Assembly (NCBI RefSeq): GCF_014654675.1
Contig: NZ_BNBC01000011.1
Location: forward strand, 20,053 to 84,052
Source of the DNA: Streptomyces spiralis
GTDB taxonomy: Bacteria; Actinomycetota; Actinomycetes; Streptomycetales; Streptomycetaceae
Direction: 5' to 3'
DNA: 64,000 nucleotides
Part shown: one piece after another, positions 18,873-28,407 of the stretch
Layout of the letters: every line of letters begins with the position of its first letter
Numbering within the stretch: the first letter of the stretch is position 1
Translations under genes and position numbers: made by a program
Notes under the pieces: model-generated
What the model was told of the DNA's origin: nothing
The model's input: only the letters and a program-made list of their open reading frames with translations
The model's database searches: none

Positions 18873-21518
18873 TCAGTCGGTCGCCGTCAGGTTGACGTTC
18901 TTCGTGGTCACCCGGTCGGCCCGCGTCACGACGGTGCGGGTGACCGTGTCGTACCCGGACGCGCCGACGGTCAGGGTGTGCCGGCCCGGGGCGGGCAGGA
19001 AGAGCGTGTAGAAGCCGTCACCGATGGCGGGGTCGTCAGGGGTGGCCGCGGTGAGGGCTGCCGTGGTGTCCGGCGCGGAGGCGTCCGCGACGGTGGCGCC
19101 CACCACGCCCTTGCCAGTGTCCGCGTCGCGCACCGTGCCGACGGTGAGTGCCCCGTCGGCCGGCAGCATCGTGCGGGCCTGGACGTTCACGTCGTCGATG
19201 GCCCAGTAGTAGCCCCAGTTCGCGACGAAGTGGAAGCGCAGCTTCAGGGAGGACTCGCCGGCGTACTTCCGCAACGGCACCTGGACGGTCAGCTTCTGCT
19301 CACCGCCGCTGACGTCCGGTCCGGCCCAGATGTTCTCCCAGGTCGCGCCGCCGTCCGCGCTGGCGTCCACGGTCATCTGCTGGTTCCTGATGTTGTTCAG
19401 GTAGGCGGTCTGGAAGGTGAGTTCGGCGGACTGGGCGTCCGACAGGTCGTAGACAGGGGTGGTCAGGAAGCTGTCCTGGTGGGGACCGATGGGTCCGTTG
19501 TCGCTCTCGGCCACGGCGAAGGCTCCGCTGCCGCCGGTGTAGTTGCCGCGCTGGATCGGGTCGTCGAACTCCCAGCCGTTGCTCGTGCCGTCTGCGTTCG
19601 TCACCGTCCACCCGGTCGGGGCGGCGGTGGTGGTGTCGAAGTGCTCGGTGTGGTCGGTGAGTTGCCGGGTGTAGCCGACGGCGGTGCCGGCGTCCGCGTC
19701 GGCGGTCAGGGAGACGTCGGCGGTCACGGCCCCGCCGCCCACCGTCACCTTGCGGGTCGCCTCCTCGTAGCCGGGCAGCGCGGCGGTCACGTCCAGGGAG
19801 TAGTCCGCGTTCTCCGGCAGCAGCACGTCGTACTCACCGGTCGCCGGGTCGCTCCAGGTCGGTGCCTCGGGCGAACCCTTGACGGAGAGCTTGGCATAGA
19901 GCGGCCAGCCCTGTCCCGAGCCGTCCTTCACCGTGCCCCGGACGTGGACGCGCGGAAGTGGCTGGAGGTTGAAGTCGTGGGCCAAGGTGTGGCCCTCGGT
20001 GATGTCCACCGAGATCGGTTCGGTGGTCGCGTATCCGAACATCGTGACCGTGAGGCCGTCGACCGTGCCGGCCGGCAGGTTGAGGGAGTAGCTGCCGTCG
20101 GTGAGGGTCGTCGCGACGTCGGCTCCGGATCCGACGGTGGCCCCGGCGACCGGCTTCCCGGTCTTCGCGTCGGTCACGACGCCCGACAGGGTCCCGCTGG
20201 GCCCGCTGCGGAAGGCGGCCAGACCCGACGGGGTGCCCAGACCGGTGGGACCGTCGTAACCGGGACCCGCGGTGCACAGATAGGCGGCGTCACAGGTGCC
20301 GTTGGAGCCGGTGGTGACGTCGTTCAGGCCCGCGCCCTGTGACCGGTAGGGATAGGCGTTGGGGTACGTGGCGGGGCGCGGACTGCCGGCCACGGCGTAG
20401 ACGGCGGCGATCAGCGGGGTCGAGGCGCTGGTGCCGCCGTAGCGCATCCAGCCGAGGCCCCCGGTGCCGAAGCTGTCGTAGACGGCGAGGTTGTCGGCCA
20501 CCGCGGAGACGTCGGCCACACTGCGTCCCGCGCAGCCGGTGTCCTTCTGGAAGTCGGGCTTGGGCTGGTTGGCGGCGCATCCCGAGCCCGGCCCGTAGAA
20601 GTTCCGCTTCCACACGGTCTCGGACCAGCCACGGAGGCTGTCCGGGTCGGCCACCAGATTCGTGCCGCCCACGGAGGTCACCGTGGAGAGGGTGGCGGGG
20701 AAGGCCACCCCGTAGCCGTTGTCACCGCTGGCGGCCACGACGGCGACGCCCGGGTGGTCGTAGTGGCTGCCCCAGGTCTCCGCGTCGGTCGCGAAGTCGC
20801 CCGATCTGCCGTAGGAGTTGGAGACGTACTTGGCACCCATCGAGACGGCGAGGTCCACACCCGCCCCGAGGTTCTCGAATCCGGCGTTGTCCGTCTCCAC
20901 GAGAAGGATCTTGGCGTTGGGCGCCGCCGCCGACACCATGTCGAGGTCCAGGGCTATCTCGCCCGTCCAGCCCTCACTGACCGACGGGTAGTTGGTGCCG
21001 CCACGCTGGTCGACCTTCTTGAAACAGCCGTTGTCCGTGGTGCACGGCGGCAGCCCGTATTGGCTGCGGTAGACGGCGAGGTCCGCCTCCGCGTTGGGGT
21101 TGTCGTAGGCGTCGATGATGGCGATGGTCTGTCCGGTGCCGCCGTCGGAGGGCAGGCTGTAGGCGCTCTGGATGTCCTGCGGGCCGAGTCCGGCAGGTGT
21201 CTGGGTCGCGGTCAGCGACCTCACGGGATCCTCGTCGGTCGCGCGCATCGCGAAGCAACGGGCACGGCCCTTGGCGGGGGTGCCGCAGAGAGGTTCGAGG
21301 TCGGTCGCCGGTTCGTCGGAGGTACCGGACAGCGTGTCCAGCCGCGTCGGCGCGCTGGTGGTTGTGGTGGCGGTCGGACCGGGGTCGGCCGGGGTCTCGG
21401 CCTGGGCGGCGGGCTGGACGCCGAGGAGTGCCAGAGCCGTGAGGCCCAGGACCGCGGCGCCGCGGCGGAGTGCGCGGGGAACGTCGGGTGTGCCCCCGGC
21501 GCGCTTGGTTTTTCTCAC
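18873..21518 (-). CDS. secreted S53 (sedolisin-like) protease with beta-sandwich modules
   Basis: 881-residue secreted serine-carboxyl protease. A signal peptide covers about residues 1-40 and ends AQA. A short propeptide with two Cys follows. Catalytic residues are E187 and D191 (GEIALDLDM), the oxyanion D266 (AASGDNG) and nucleophile S364 (GGTSAST). The region DVTTGSNG after it fits the S53 calcium site. Beyond about 450 lie two carboxypeptidase-regulatory-like domains (TDAKTGKPVAGATV and a later one), a MAM/jelly-roll-like region with YWAIDDVNV, and a final regulatory-like domain. The start is GTG at 21518 with AGGTGA upstream. A larger paralogue with Kelch repeats lies at 50900-55141. Confidence 0.92.
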   Translation of the reverse strand: MRKTKRAGGTPDVPRALRRGAAVLGLTALALLGVQPAAQAETPADPGPTATTTTSAPTRLDTLSGTSDEPATDLEPLCGTPAKGRARCFAMRATDEDPVRSLTATQTPAGLGPQDIQSAYSLPSDGGTGQTIAIIDAYDNPNAEADLAVYRSQYGLPPCTTDNGCFKKVDQRGGTNYPSVSEGWTGEIALDLDMVSAAAPNAKILLVETDNAGFENLGAGVDLAVSMGAKYVSNSYGRSGDFATDAETWGSHYDHPGVAVVAASGDNGYGVAFPATLSTVTSVGGTNLVADPDSLRGWSETVWKRNFYGPGSGCAANQPKPDFQKDTGCAGRSVADVSAVADNLAVYDSFGTGGLGWMRYGGTSASTPLIAAVYAVAGSPRPATYPNAYPYRSQGAGLNDVTTGSNGTCDAAYLCTAGPGYDGPTGLGTPSGLAAFRSGPSGTLSGVVTDAKTGKPVAGATVGSGADVATTLTDGSYSLNLPAGTVDGLTVTMFGYATTEPISVDITEGHTLAHDFNLQPLPRVHVRGTVKDGSGQGWPLYAKLSVKGSPEAPTWSDPATGEYDVLLPENADYSLDVTAALPGYEEATRKVTVGGGAVTADVSLTADADAGTAVGYTRQLTDHTEHFDTTTAAPTGWTVTNADGTSNGWEFDDPIQRGNYTGGSGAFAVAESDNGPIGPHQDSFLTTPVYDLSDAQSAELTFQTAYLNNIRNQQMTVDASADGGATWENIWAGPDVSGGEQKLTVQVPLRKYAGESSLKLRFHFVANWGYYWAIDDVNVQARTMLPADGALTVGTVRDADTGKGVVGATVADASAPDTTAALTAATPDDPAIGDGFYTLFLPAPGRHTLTVGASGYDTVTRTVVTRADRVTTKNVNLTATD

Positions 21519-21524
21519 GCATCA

Positions 21525-21599
21525 CCTGTCATGACAGGCCCTTGATTTGGGCGGGTGAAAGTGAATGGATCGTCCATGCATTCGCGTGGACGATCCATT
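21525..21599 (-). promoter_or_regulatory. palindrome and 13-bp inverted repeat upstream of S53 protease
   Basis: CCTGTCATGACAGG (21525-21538) is a perfect 14-base palindrome touching the Shine-Dalgarno. Further upstream, AATGGATCGTCCA (21564-21576) pairs exactly with TGGACGATCCATT (21587-21599) across 10 bases. The stretch beyond is unusually AT-rich. They are good candidates for an operator or RNA hairpin controlling the protease. Confidence 0.55.
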
Positions 21600-21929
21600 A
21601 GCTGCCGTAGTTCGATCAGGTGTCAATGATTTTTTTGTTAAGTGTCCATTTCGCACCGACGTCTCAACGTCCCTGGTCGCAGCGGCACTTCTCACTTGCG
21701 CAGTCTCACGAATGTCCTGCGGATCGGGCTTGCCGGGGCCGCCCGGTGCGCCGCAGGATGAGGGCGGAGCGGATGTGTCCGATGCCGGGAGCAGGTTCCG
21801 TGCGACCGGGCCCGGATATGCCCACGCCTTTCTTTTCCGGTGTTCCTTCCCGTTGGCCGGAAGGATTTCTGCGGCGTATTTTGATTTGGCTTTTCGGCGG
21901 CAGGTGGTCGTCGTCGGCGGTCACCAGGT

Positions 21930-22290
21930 GCTCGGGTCTCGTGCGCACCGTGCGGACGATGTAGCCGAACCACGGTCCGAGCAGCAGCGGCGTAGACGCC
22001 GACGAAGCCGATGATGCTTGCGATCGCCGCGCCGAGGGAGAGGCCGGAGACGGCGTCACCGGTGCGGATAGCCCGTGGACGACTCAGGGCCGACGGCCGG
22101 TCTCCGCGGTGATCCAGCCGCCGCTGATCGCCACCACGGCGGGGGCCATCCAGACCATGAGCCGGTGGAACCGGCGGGCGGTGTACAGCCTGCCGCGCAG
22201 CCGCAGCACCACTGCCGGCGAAGGCCATCGCCCTCGGTTGAGACCGAACTCGAATGTCATGACGGTGTCGGCGACCACGCCCAGGCCGAA
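21930..22290 (-). pseudogene. relic of cytochrome bd oxidase subunit I (cydA-like)
   Basis: The minus strand reads RGRLYTARRFHRLMVWMAP then GGWITAETGRRP, matching the late part of CydA around its WITTEVGRQPW signature. The next codon is TGA (22084-22086) where CydA has Trp. VVHG continues in the same frame, then the reading shifts one base to AIRTGDAVSGLSLGAA and later to GPWFGYIVRTVRTRPEH. Thus a nonsense change plus at least two frameshifts. The N-terminal two thirds and cydB are absent. Recognition is from memory of the family. Confidence 0.65.
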
Positions 22291-22650
22291 GGCGACCCCG
22301 CAGTGCCTCCTGTCGGTCGTTCTCCCCAGATACTTCGGGAATGCGGGAAGGCGACAGAAATTCCTCTGTCCGCCGCGTCACGGTCCGAGAACCGGTTGGC
22401 CCTCCTTACTCGCCCGCACACCACGGTTTCTCCCGCAGCGCAATGCCGGGGCGTGGACGGATCGGTGCGCTCGCGGGCCTGGACAGGTGCGCTGCCGGGC
22501 AACACGCGAGGGCCGCAAGTCCTAGCGTCCTCTTTGGCAGCCGGGTGGCCCGGCAGCGCCCCTTACCGCCCACTCGGCTGCCGCCATCCGTAATCCTTGC
22601 CGGACGGAATCCGCCGTCCCGTCCGCGATCAGCCTTTGGAGTGTGTCCAG
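22291..22650. other. 360-base gap before amidohydrolase
   Basis: Upstream edge of the cydA-like relic and promoter region of the amidohydrolase. No gene, repeat or clear promoter identified. Confidence 0.55.
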
Positions 22651-24537
22651 GTGCCTCCGACAATGCCGGTCGGCGGGTTGGTTCCCCGCCCCTCCGACAA
22701 TGCCGCGGACGTCGTTGTCCGCAATGCGAAGATCTACACGGGCGACCCGAGCCGTCCGCACGCGGGAGCGCTCGCCATCCGCGACGGGCGGGTGCTGGTC
22801 GTGGGTGACGACGCCGATGTCGCTCCCGTCGTCGGCCCCGCCACCACCGTTGTCGACGCGCTCGGCCGCCGCGTGGTGCCCGGCCTCAACGACGCACATG
22901 TGCATGTGATCCGAGGGGGCCTGAACTACGTCCTGGAGCTGCGCTGGGACGGTGTCACCTCGCTGCGCCAGGGCCTGGCCATGCTGCGCGAGCAGGCTGC
23001 CCGCACTCCCAAGGGCCAGTGGGTGCGCGTGGTGGGCGGCTGGTCCGCCGAGCAGTTCGCCGAGCGGCGGCTGCCCACCCCCGCCGAGCTGAACGAGGCC
23101 GCACCGGACACCCCGGTCTTCGTCCTGCACCTGTACCAGGCGGCGATCCTGAACCGGGCGGCGCTGAAGGCCGTCGGCTACACGCGGGACACCCCCGACC
23201 CCAAGGGCGGACAGATCGTGCGGGGCCGGAACGGCGAGCCCAACGGCCTGCTCCTCGCCGCTCCCAGCGCGCTGATCCTCTACTCCACGCTCGCCAAGGC
23301 CCCGTTGCTGGGGGAGGAGGAGCAGAAGACCTCCACCCTCCACTTCCTGCGCGAGCTGAACCGGTTCGGGCTGACCTCCGCGATCGACGCCGCCGGAGGC
23401 TTCCAGAACTTCCCGGACAACTACCGCGCGGTCACCGAACTGGCCGCCGAGGGCCGGCTGTCCCTGCGGATCGCCTACCATCTGTTCCCGCAGACCGCGG
23501 GCCAGGAACTCGACGACCTCGCCCGCTGGATCGAGATGGTCCGCCCCGAGGACGGCGACGAGTGGCTACGGCTCAACGGCGCGGGCGAGAACCTGACCTG
23601 GGCCGCCGCCGACTTCGAGAACTTCGCCGAACCCCGCCCGGAACTCGCCGACTATGAAACAGAGTTCGAGAAGGCGGTACGTCTTCTCCTCGAGAACGGG
23701 TGGGGCTTCAGGCTGCACGCCACGTACGACGAGACCATCCGGCGCGACCTGGCGGTCTTCGAGAAGCTCGCCGCCGAGGGGCTCTTCCCGGGCGGCAACC
23801 GCTGGCTGTTCGACCACGCGGAGACCGCATCCCCGGACAGCCTCGACCGCGTCGCGGCGCTCGGCGGGGCGATGTCCGTGCAGAACCGGATGTCCTTCCA
23901 GGGCGAGGCGTTCACCCGGCGCTACGGCCTCGGCGCCGCCGCGGAGGCCCCGCCGGTGCGGGCCATGCTGGACCGCGGGCTGACCGTCGCCGCCGGCACC
24001 GACGCCACCCGGGTGTCCAGCTACAACCCCTGGGTCGCCCTGCACTGGCTGATCTCGGGCCGGACCCTGGGCGGCCTGTCCCTGCGACCGCCGCTGAACC
24101 GCGTCGACCGAGAGACCGCCCTGGCCATGTACACCCGGGCCGGTGCCGCACTGACCGGTGAGGACGGCGTCAAGGGCATCCTGCGCGCCGGCTACTACGG
24201 CGACCTGGCGATCCTCACCCACGACTACTTCACCGTGCCCGAGGAGGACGTCCCGCACATCGAGTCCGTGCTGACCGTGGTCGGCGGCCGGATCGTCCAC
24301 GCCGAAGGCGAGTACCAGGGCATGACGGACGAACTCCCGTCCGTCACCCCCGAGTGGAGCCCGGTGGCCCACTTCGGCGGCTACCAGGCCCCCGCCACGC
24401 CACGCGGCTCCGGTGCCCGGCAGGCCGAGCTCCTCGGGCAGGCCGTCGCCGAGTCGGAACTGCACCGGCAGTGGCGCGTGCGCCGCGGTCTGACCCCGGA
24501 GGGCGGCACGGGGCTGTACGACCCCTGCTTCCTGTGA
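22651..24537 (+). CDS. metal-dependent amidohydrolase (YtcJ-like)
   Basis: 628-residue member of the amidohydrolase superfamily, long YtcJ-like branch, cytoplasmic. The first metal site is NDAHVHV (about residues 81-87). Later parts include WLFDHAETASPD (metal His) and AAGTDATRVSSYNPW with the conserved Asp. The terminal part DLAILTHDYFTVPEEDVPHIESVLTVVGGR is typical of the composite domain. The GTG at 22651 has GGAG nine bases upstream and is preferred over ATG 22663, which lacks a site. Substrate unknown; relatives act on amides, formamides or related C-N bonds. It appears to be a single gene. Confidence 0.88.
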   Translation: MPPTMPVGGLVPRPSDNAADVVVRNAKIYTGDPSRPHAGALAIRDGRVLVVGDDADVAPVVGPATTVVDALGRRVVPGLNDAHVHVIRGGLNYVLELRWDGVTSLRQGLAMLREQAARTPKGQWVRVVGGWSAEQFAERRLPTPAELNEAAPDTPVFVLHLYQAAILNRAALKAVGYTRDTPDPKGGQIVRGRNGEPNGLLLAAPSALILYSTLAKAPLLGEEEQKTSTLHFLRELNRFGLTSAIDAAGGFQNFPDNYRAVTELAAEGRLSLRIAYHLFPQTAGQELDDLARWIEMVRPEDGDEWLRLNGAGENLTWAAADFENFAEPRPELADYETEFEKAVRLLLENGWGFRLHATYDETIRRDLAVFEKLAAEGLFPGGNRWLFDHAETASPDSLDRVAALGGAMSVQNRMSFQGEAFTRRYGLGAAAEAPPVRAMLDRGLTVAAGTDATRVSSYNPWVALHWLISGRTLGGLSLRPPLNRVDRETALAMYTRAGAALTGEDGVKGILRAGYYGDLAILTHDYFTVPEEDVPHIESVLTVVGGRIVHAEGEYQGMTDELPSVTPEWSPVAHFGGYQAPATPRGSGARQAELLGQAVAESELHRQWRVRRGLTPEGGTGLYDPCFL

Positions 24538-24547
24538 CGAAGGGCAG

Positions 24548-24567
24548 CGCCCGTTGTCCGACGGGCG
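24548..24567 (+). terminator. 7-bp hairpin after amidohydrolase
   Basis: CGCCCGT / ACGGGCG with six-base loop, 11 bases after the stop. Short and without T-run, so only a moderate candidate. Confidence 0.45.
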
Positions 24568-24898
24568 GATGACGAACACCGTCGAACGAGAATCCGGCCG
24601 ACGGCGAACTCGCCGGTTTCACCGAGTACGAAACAGGAAAGCGCGTCGTGCCGGTCTGCCCGTCCGTGGCGCAATTACTGCGGCAGGTCCACAGGCCCAC
24701 AGATACGCATAGTCCTGCTTGACAAAATCCACAGATCCTGACGCCCGACGCCCCCTTTGAACGAACAGTTCGCGGGGGGCGTGGTGGTTGTGCACATTCG
24801 ATCACGTCGCAGGGTCCGGCTCCTCCGGTGTGATGAACACTCCGACCCGTGCCGGGCGGTCAATCGACCATGAAAAACAAGGGAAGTCGAGGCAATCG
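24568..24898 (+). promoter_or_regulatory. upstream region of WhiB-like gene
   Basis: No gene seen. A TTGACA box lies at 24719-24724, and CGAACAGTTCG near 24768 is a near-palindrome resembling, but not matching, an SOS box. Possible promoter of the WhiB-like gene. Confidence 0.35.
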
Positions 24899-25204
24899 AT
24901 GCGCGCGAAAAAGGGAATCCGCCCCCTTGCCGACCTGTGGGACTGGCAGCGTCAGGCGGCCTGCCGGGGTCTGGACAGCGCCCTTTTCTACTCCGCTCCC
25001 GGAGAGGGCCACTCCGGCCGGCGCAGCCGTGAGGAGCGGGCGCGCAGCGTGTGCTGGACCTGCGCCGTACAGGAGAAGTGCGCGAAGTTCGCGCTCACGC
25101 TGGGCGAGACGTACGGCGTGTGGGGAGGGATGACCGAGGCTGAACGCAGGCGGTTCACCGGGCGGGTACCGCCGACGCCGACGAGCCGACTCACGGCGAC
25201 TTGA
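24899..25204 (+). CDS. WhiB-like iron-sulfur regulator
   Basis: 101-residue Wbl protein, an actinobacterial redox- or NO-sensing transcription regulator that binds a 4Fe-4S cluster. The four ligands are C22, C52, C55 and C61 (CX29CX2CX5C), and the turn motif YGVWGGMTE is present. The C-terminal basic stretch (AERRRFTGR) would contact DNA. ATG 24899 has GAGG six bases upstream; upstream in-frame starts would add residues outside the family. No close partner gene; a terminator follows 26 bases after the stop. Which Wbl subclass it belongs to is not clear. Confidence 0.93.
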   Translation: MRAKKGIRPLADLWDWQRQAACRGLDSALFYSAPGEGHSGRRSREERARSVCWTCAVQEKCAKFALTLGETYGVWGGMTEAERRRFTGRVPPTPTSRLTAT

Positions 25205-25230
25205 TCCCGCAGGCCGGTTGCCGAATGCCA

Positions 25231-25287
25231 GAGGCCCCTGTGGTGAACGGACGGCTTTCCCAAGTCGCCTTTCATCACAGGGGCCTC
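25231..25287. terminator. bidirectional 12-bp stem terminator
   Basis: GAGGCCCCTGTG (25231-25242) pairs with CACAGGGGCCTC (25276-25287) across a 33-base loop, between the converging Wbl and hydrolase genes. Confidence 0.7.
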
Positions 25288-25317
25288 AGCGCTGTGCCGA
25301 AGACAGCCCGCGGCCGG

Positions 25318-26040
25318 TCAGCGGACGGCGCGGACCGCCTCCTCGATCAGGTCGGCGACGCGCCGGGGGTGGGAGAGCATCACCAGGTGCGAGGAGTCGA
25401 CCTCGACGGTGGTCATGCCGGCCCGCTGGTAGCCGAAGCGCTCCACATCGGGGTTGATGGTGCGGTCGGACGAGGAGACCAGGCCCCAGGAGGGCTTGGT
25501 CTTCCAGGCCGCGGCCGGAGCCTTCTCGCCGAAGGCCTGTGCGGCCAGCGGGCGCTGGGAGACGGCGAGGACCGCGGCGAGATCGGGGTCCACGTCCGCG
25601 GCGAAGATCGCCGGGAACTTGTCGACCCGGACCGAGACATCCGTGCCGGGCGCGGGGGAGCCCTCGAGCGGGAACGGCGTGTAGACCAGCGCGGAGGCCA
25701 GGTCGGAGTCGGGGAAGCCGCCCTGCAGCTCGCCCAGGCTCTCGCCCTCCTCCAAGGCGTAACCGGCCAGGTAGACCAGCGCCTTGACGTTCTCCTCCAC
25801 TCCCGCGACCGTGATCACGGCACCGCCGTAGGAGTGGCCGACCAGGACGACCGGTCCGGGGATCTGACGGACGACCGACGCGATGTACGCGGAGTCGCCG
25901 AGCAGGCTGCGGTTGGGTACCGCGGGGGCCACCACGTCCAGGCCGCGGTCGATCAGCTCCGGTATGACGCGGGCGAAGCTGGACGCGTCCGCGAACGCGC
26001 CGTGAATCAGGACGACGGTGGGTCTGTCGGTGTTCGACAT
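25318..26040 (-). CDS. alpha/beta hydrolase (RsbQ/EstC-like)
   Basis: 240-residue cytoplasmic alpha/beta hydrolase. The oxyanion region is LIHGAFADASS, the nucleophile S70 is in GHSYGG, and the likely catalytic His is in SSHLVMLSHP near the end, with an Asp in SSSDRTINPD. Probable esterase or lactonase; substrate unknown. It follows the HSL-type hydrolase by 34 bases on the same strand, forming a two-gene unit. A secreted paralogue with the same motifs is at 41318-42163. Confidence 0.9.
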   Translation of the reverse strand: MSNTDRPTVVLIHGAFADASSFARVIPELIDRGLDVVAPAVPNRSLLGDSAYIASVVRQIPGPVVLVGHSYGGAVITVAGVEENVKALVYLAGYALEEGESLGELQGGFPDSDLASALVYTPFPLEGSPAPGTDVSVRVDKFPAIFAADVDPDLAAVLAVSQRPLAAQAFGEKAPAAAWKTKPSWGLVSSSDRTINPDVERFGYQRAGMTTVEVDSSHLVMLSHPRRVADLIEEAVRAVR

Positions 26041-26074
26041 GGGTCAATTTCCTCTCTGCGCAAAGGGCCTTGGG

Positions 26075-27049
26075 TCAGGCGGTGTGGAGCGCGGTACGCA
26101 GGGTGTGCACGGCCTGGGTGATCGCCGCCTCGGCGGCGTGGGTCTCCCGTAGGGCGTTGAGCATCACGAAGTCGTGGATGATGCCCTGGTAACGGACGGC
26201 GGTCACCGCGACCCCGGCCTGGCGGAGCTTGTTCGCGTACGCCTCGCCCTCGTCGCGCAGGACGTCGGCCTCGCCGGTGATGACCAGCGCCGGCGGGAGC
26301 CCGGCGAGCTGCTCCGTGGTCGCCCGCAGCGGGGAGGCGGTGATCCGGGCCCGCTCGGCGGGGTCGGTGGTGTACTGGTCCCAGAACCACTGCATGCCGT
26401 CACGGCGCAGGAAGTAGCCCGTGGCGAACTGGTGGTACGACGGCGTGTCGAACGAGGCGTCCGTCACCGGGTAGAACAGCACCTGCTGGACGAGGGGGAG
26501 ACCGCCGCGCTCCTTGGCCATGAGCGTCAGGGCGGCGGTCATGTTGCCGCCGACCGAGTCGCCCGCGACGGCGATCCGGGCGGCGTCCAGGCCCTTGCTC
26601 GCCCCCTCGGTGACGACCCAGCGGGCGACGGTCCAGTTCTGCTCGATGGCGACCGGGTAGCGGTGTTCCGGCGAGAGGTCGTACTCGGGGAACACCACCG
26701 CAGCCCTGGTCCCCACCGCCAGCTCGCGCACCAGGCGGTCGTGGGTGTGTGCGTTGCCGAACACCCAGCCGGCGCCGTGGATGTAGATGATGACGGGCAG
26801 CGCGCCGGTGGCACCGGCGGGCTTGACGATGCGGGCGCGGACGGAACCGGTGGGGCCGCCCTGGACGGTGATCCACTCCTCGTCGACCGCCGGCTTGGCG
26901 ATGTCGCCGGACTGCACCTCGTCGACCGCCTTGCGCCCCTCGGCGGGCGGCAGGTCGAACAGGTACGGCGGGTTGGCGGTCGCCGCGGCGAAGTCCGCGG
27001 CGGCCGGCTCCAGCACGGGAGTGAACGGAGTGGTGGAGGCGTCGGACAT
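26075..27049 (-). CDS. HSL-type alpha/beta hydrolase (esterase)
   Basis: 324-residue carboxylesterase of the hormone-sensitive-lipase family. The oxyanion motif is IYIHGAGWVFG (HGAG in place of HGGG). The nucleophile is S165 in GDSVGG, the acid is in ITGEADVLRDEG and the His in IIHDFVML. No signal peptide, so cytoplasmic. First gene of a unit with the smaller hydrolase downstream. It is divergent from the chloroperoxidase-like gene. The closest relative in the window is 43794-44783, which shares long identical blocks such as FDTPSY and DEGEAYA. Confidence 0.92.
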   Translation of the reverse strand: MSDASTTPFTPVLEPAAADFAAATANPPYLFDLPPAEGRKAVDEVQSGDIAKPAVDEEWITVQGGPTGSVRARIVKPAGATGALPVIIYIHGAGWVFGNAHTHDRLVRELAVGTRAAVVFPEYDLSPEHRYPVAIEQNWTVARWVVTEGASKGLDAARIAVAGDSVGGNMTAALTLMAKERGGLPLVQQVLFYPVTDASFDTPSYHQFATGYFLRRDGMQWFWDQYTTDPAERARITASPLRATTEQLAGLPPALVITGEADVLRDEGEAYANKLRQAGVAVTAVRYQGIIHDFVMLNALRETHAAEAAITQAVHTLRTALHTA

Positions 27050-28205
<1,156 letters not shown>

Positions 28206-28259
28206 CCTCGTACGGCGACAAAGGGGTCTCGGGCAGCGCCCCGCCCGCCGGCGGCCGGA

Positions 28260-28277
28260 CCGGTGCGACCGCACCGG
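28260..28277. terminator. small GC hairpin between convergent genes
   Basis: CCGGTGCG / CGCACCGG with a tiny loop, 54 bases after the chloroperoxidase-like stop. Weak candidate. Confidence 0.35.
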
Positions 28278-28407
28278 CCGGCCGTCGGCGCGTGGCCGCT
28301 CCTGGCCGCCCTCTCCCCGGCAGCGGCCCTGATCACAGGGGTCCTTCCGGTGCCGCTTGTCGCCGTCGTCACTCTGCGGGGCCGGTCGGCCGAGCGAGGC
28401 GGACGGT

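Noticed and set aside
24757..24772. SOS-like box GAACGAACAGTTC before the WhiB-like gene
   Set aside because: The spacing between GAAC and GTTC is five, not the four expected of a LexA site.
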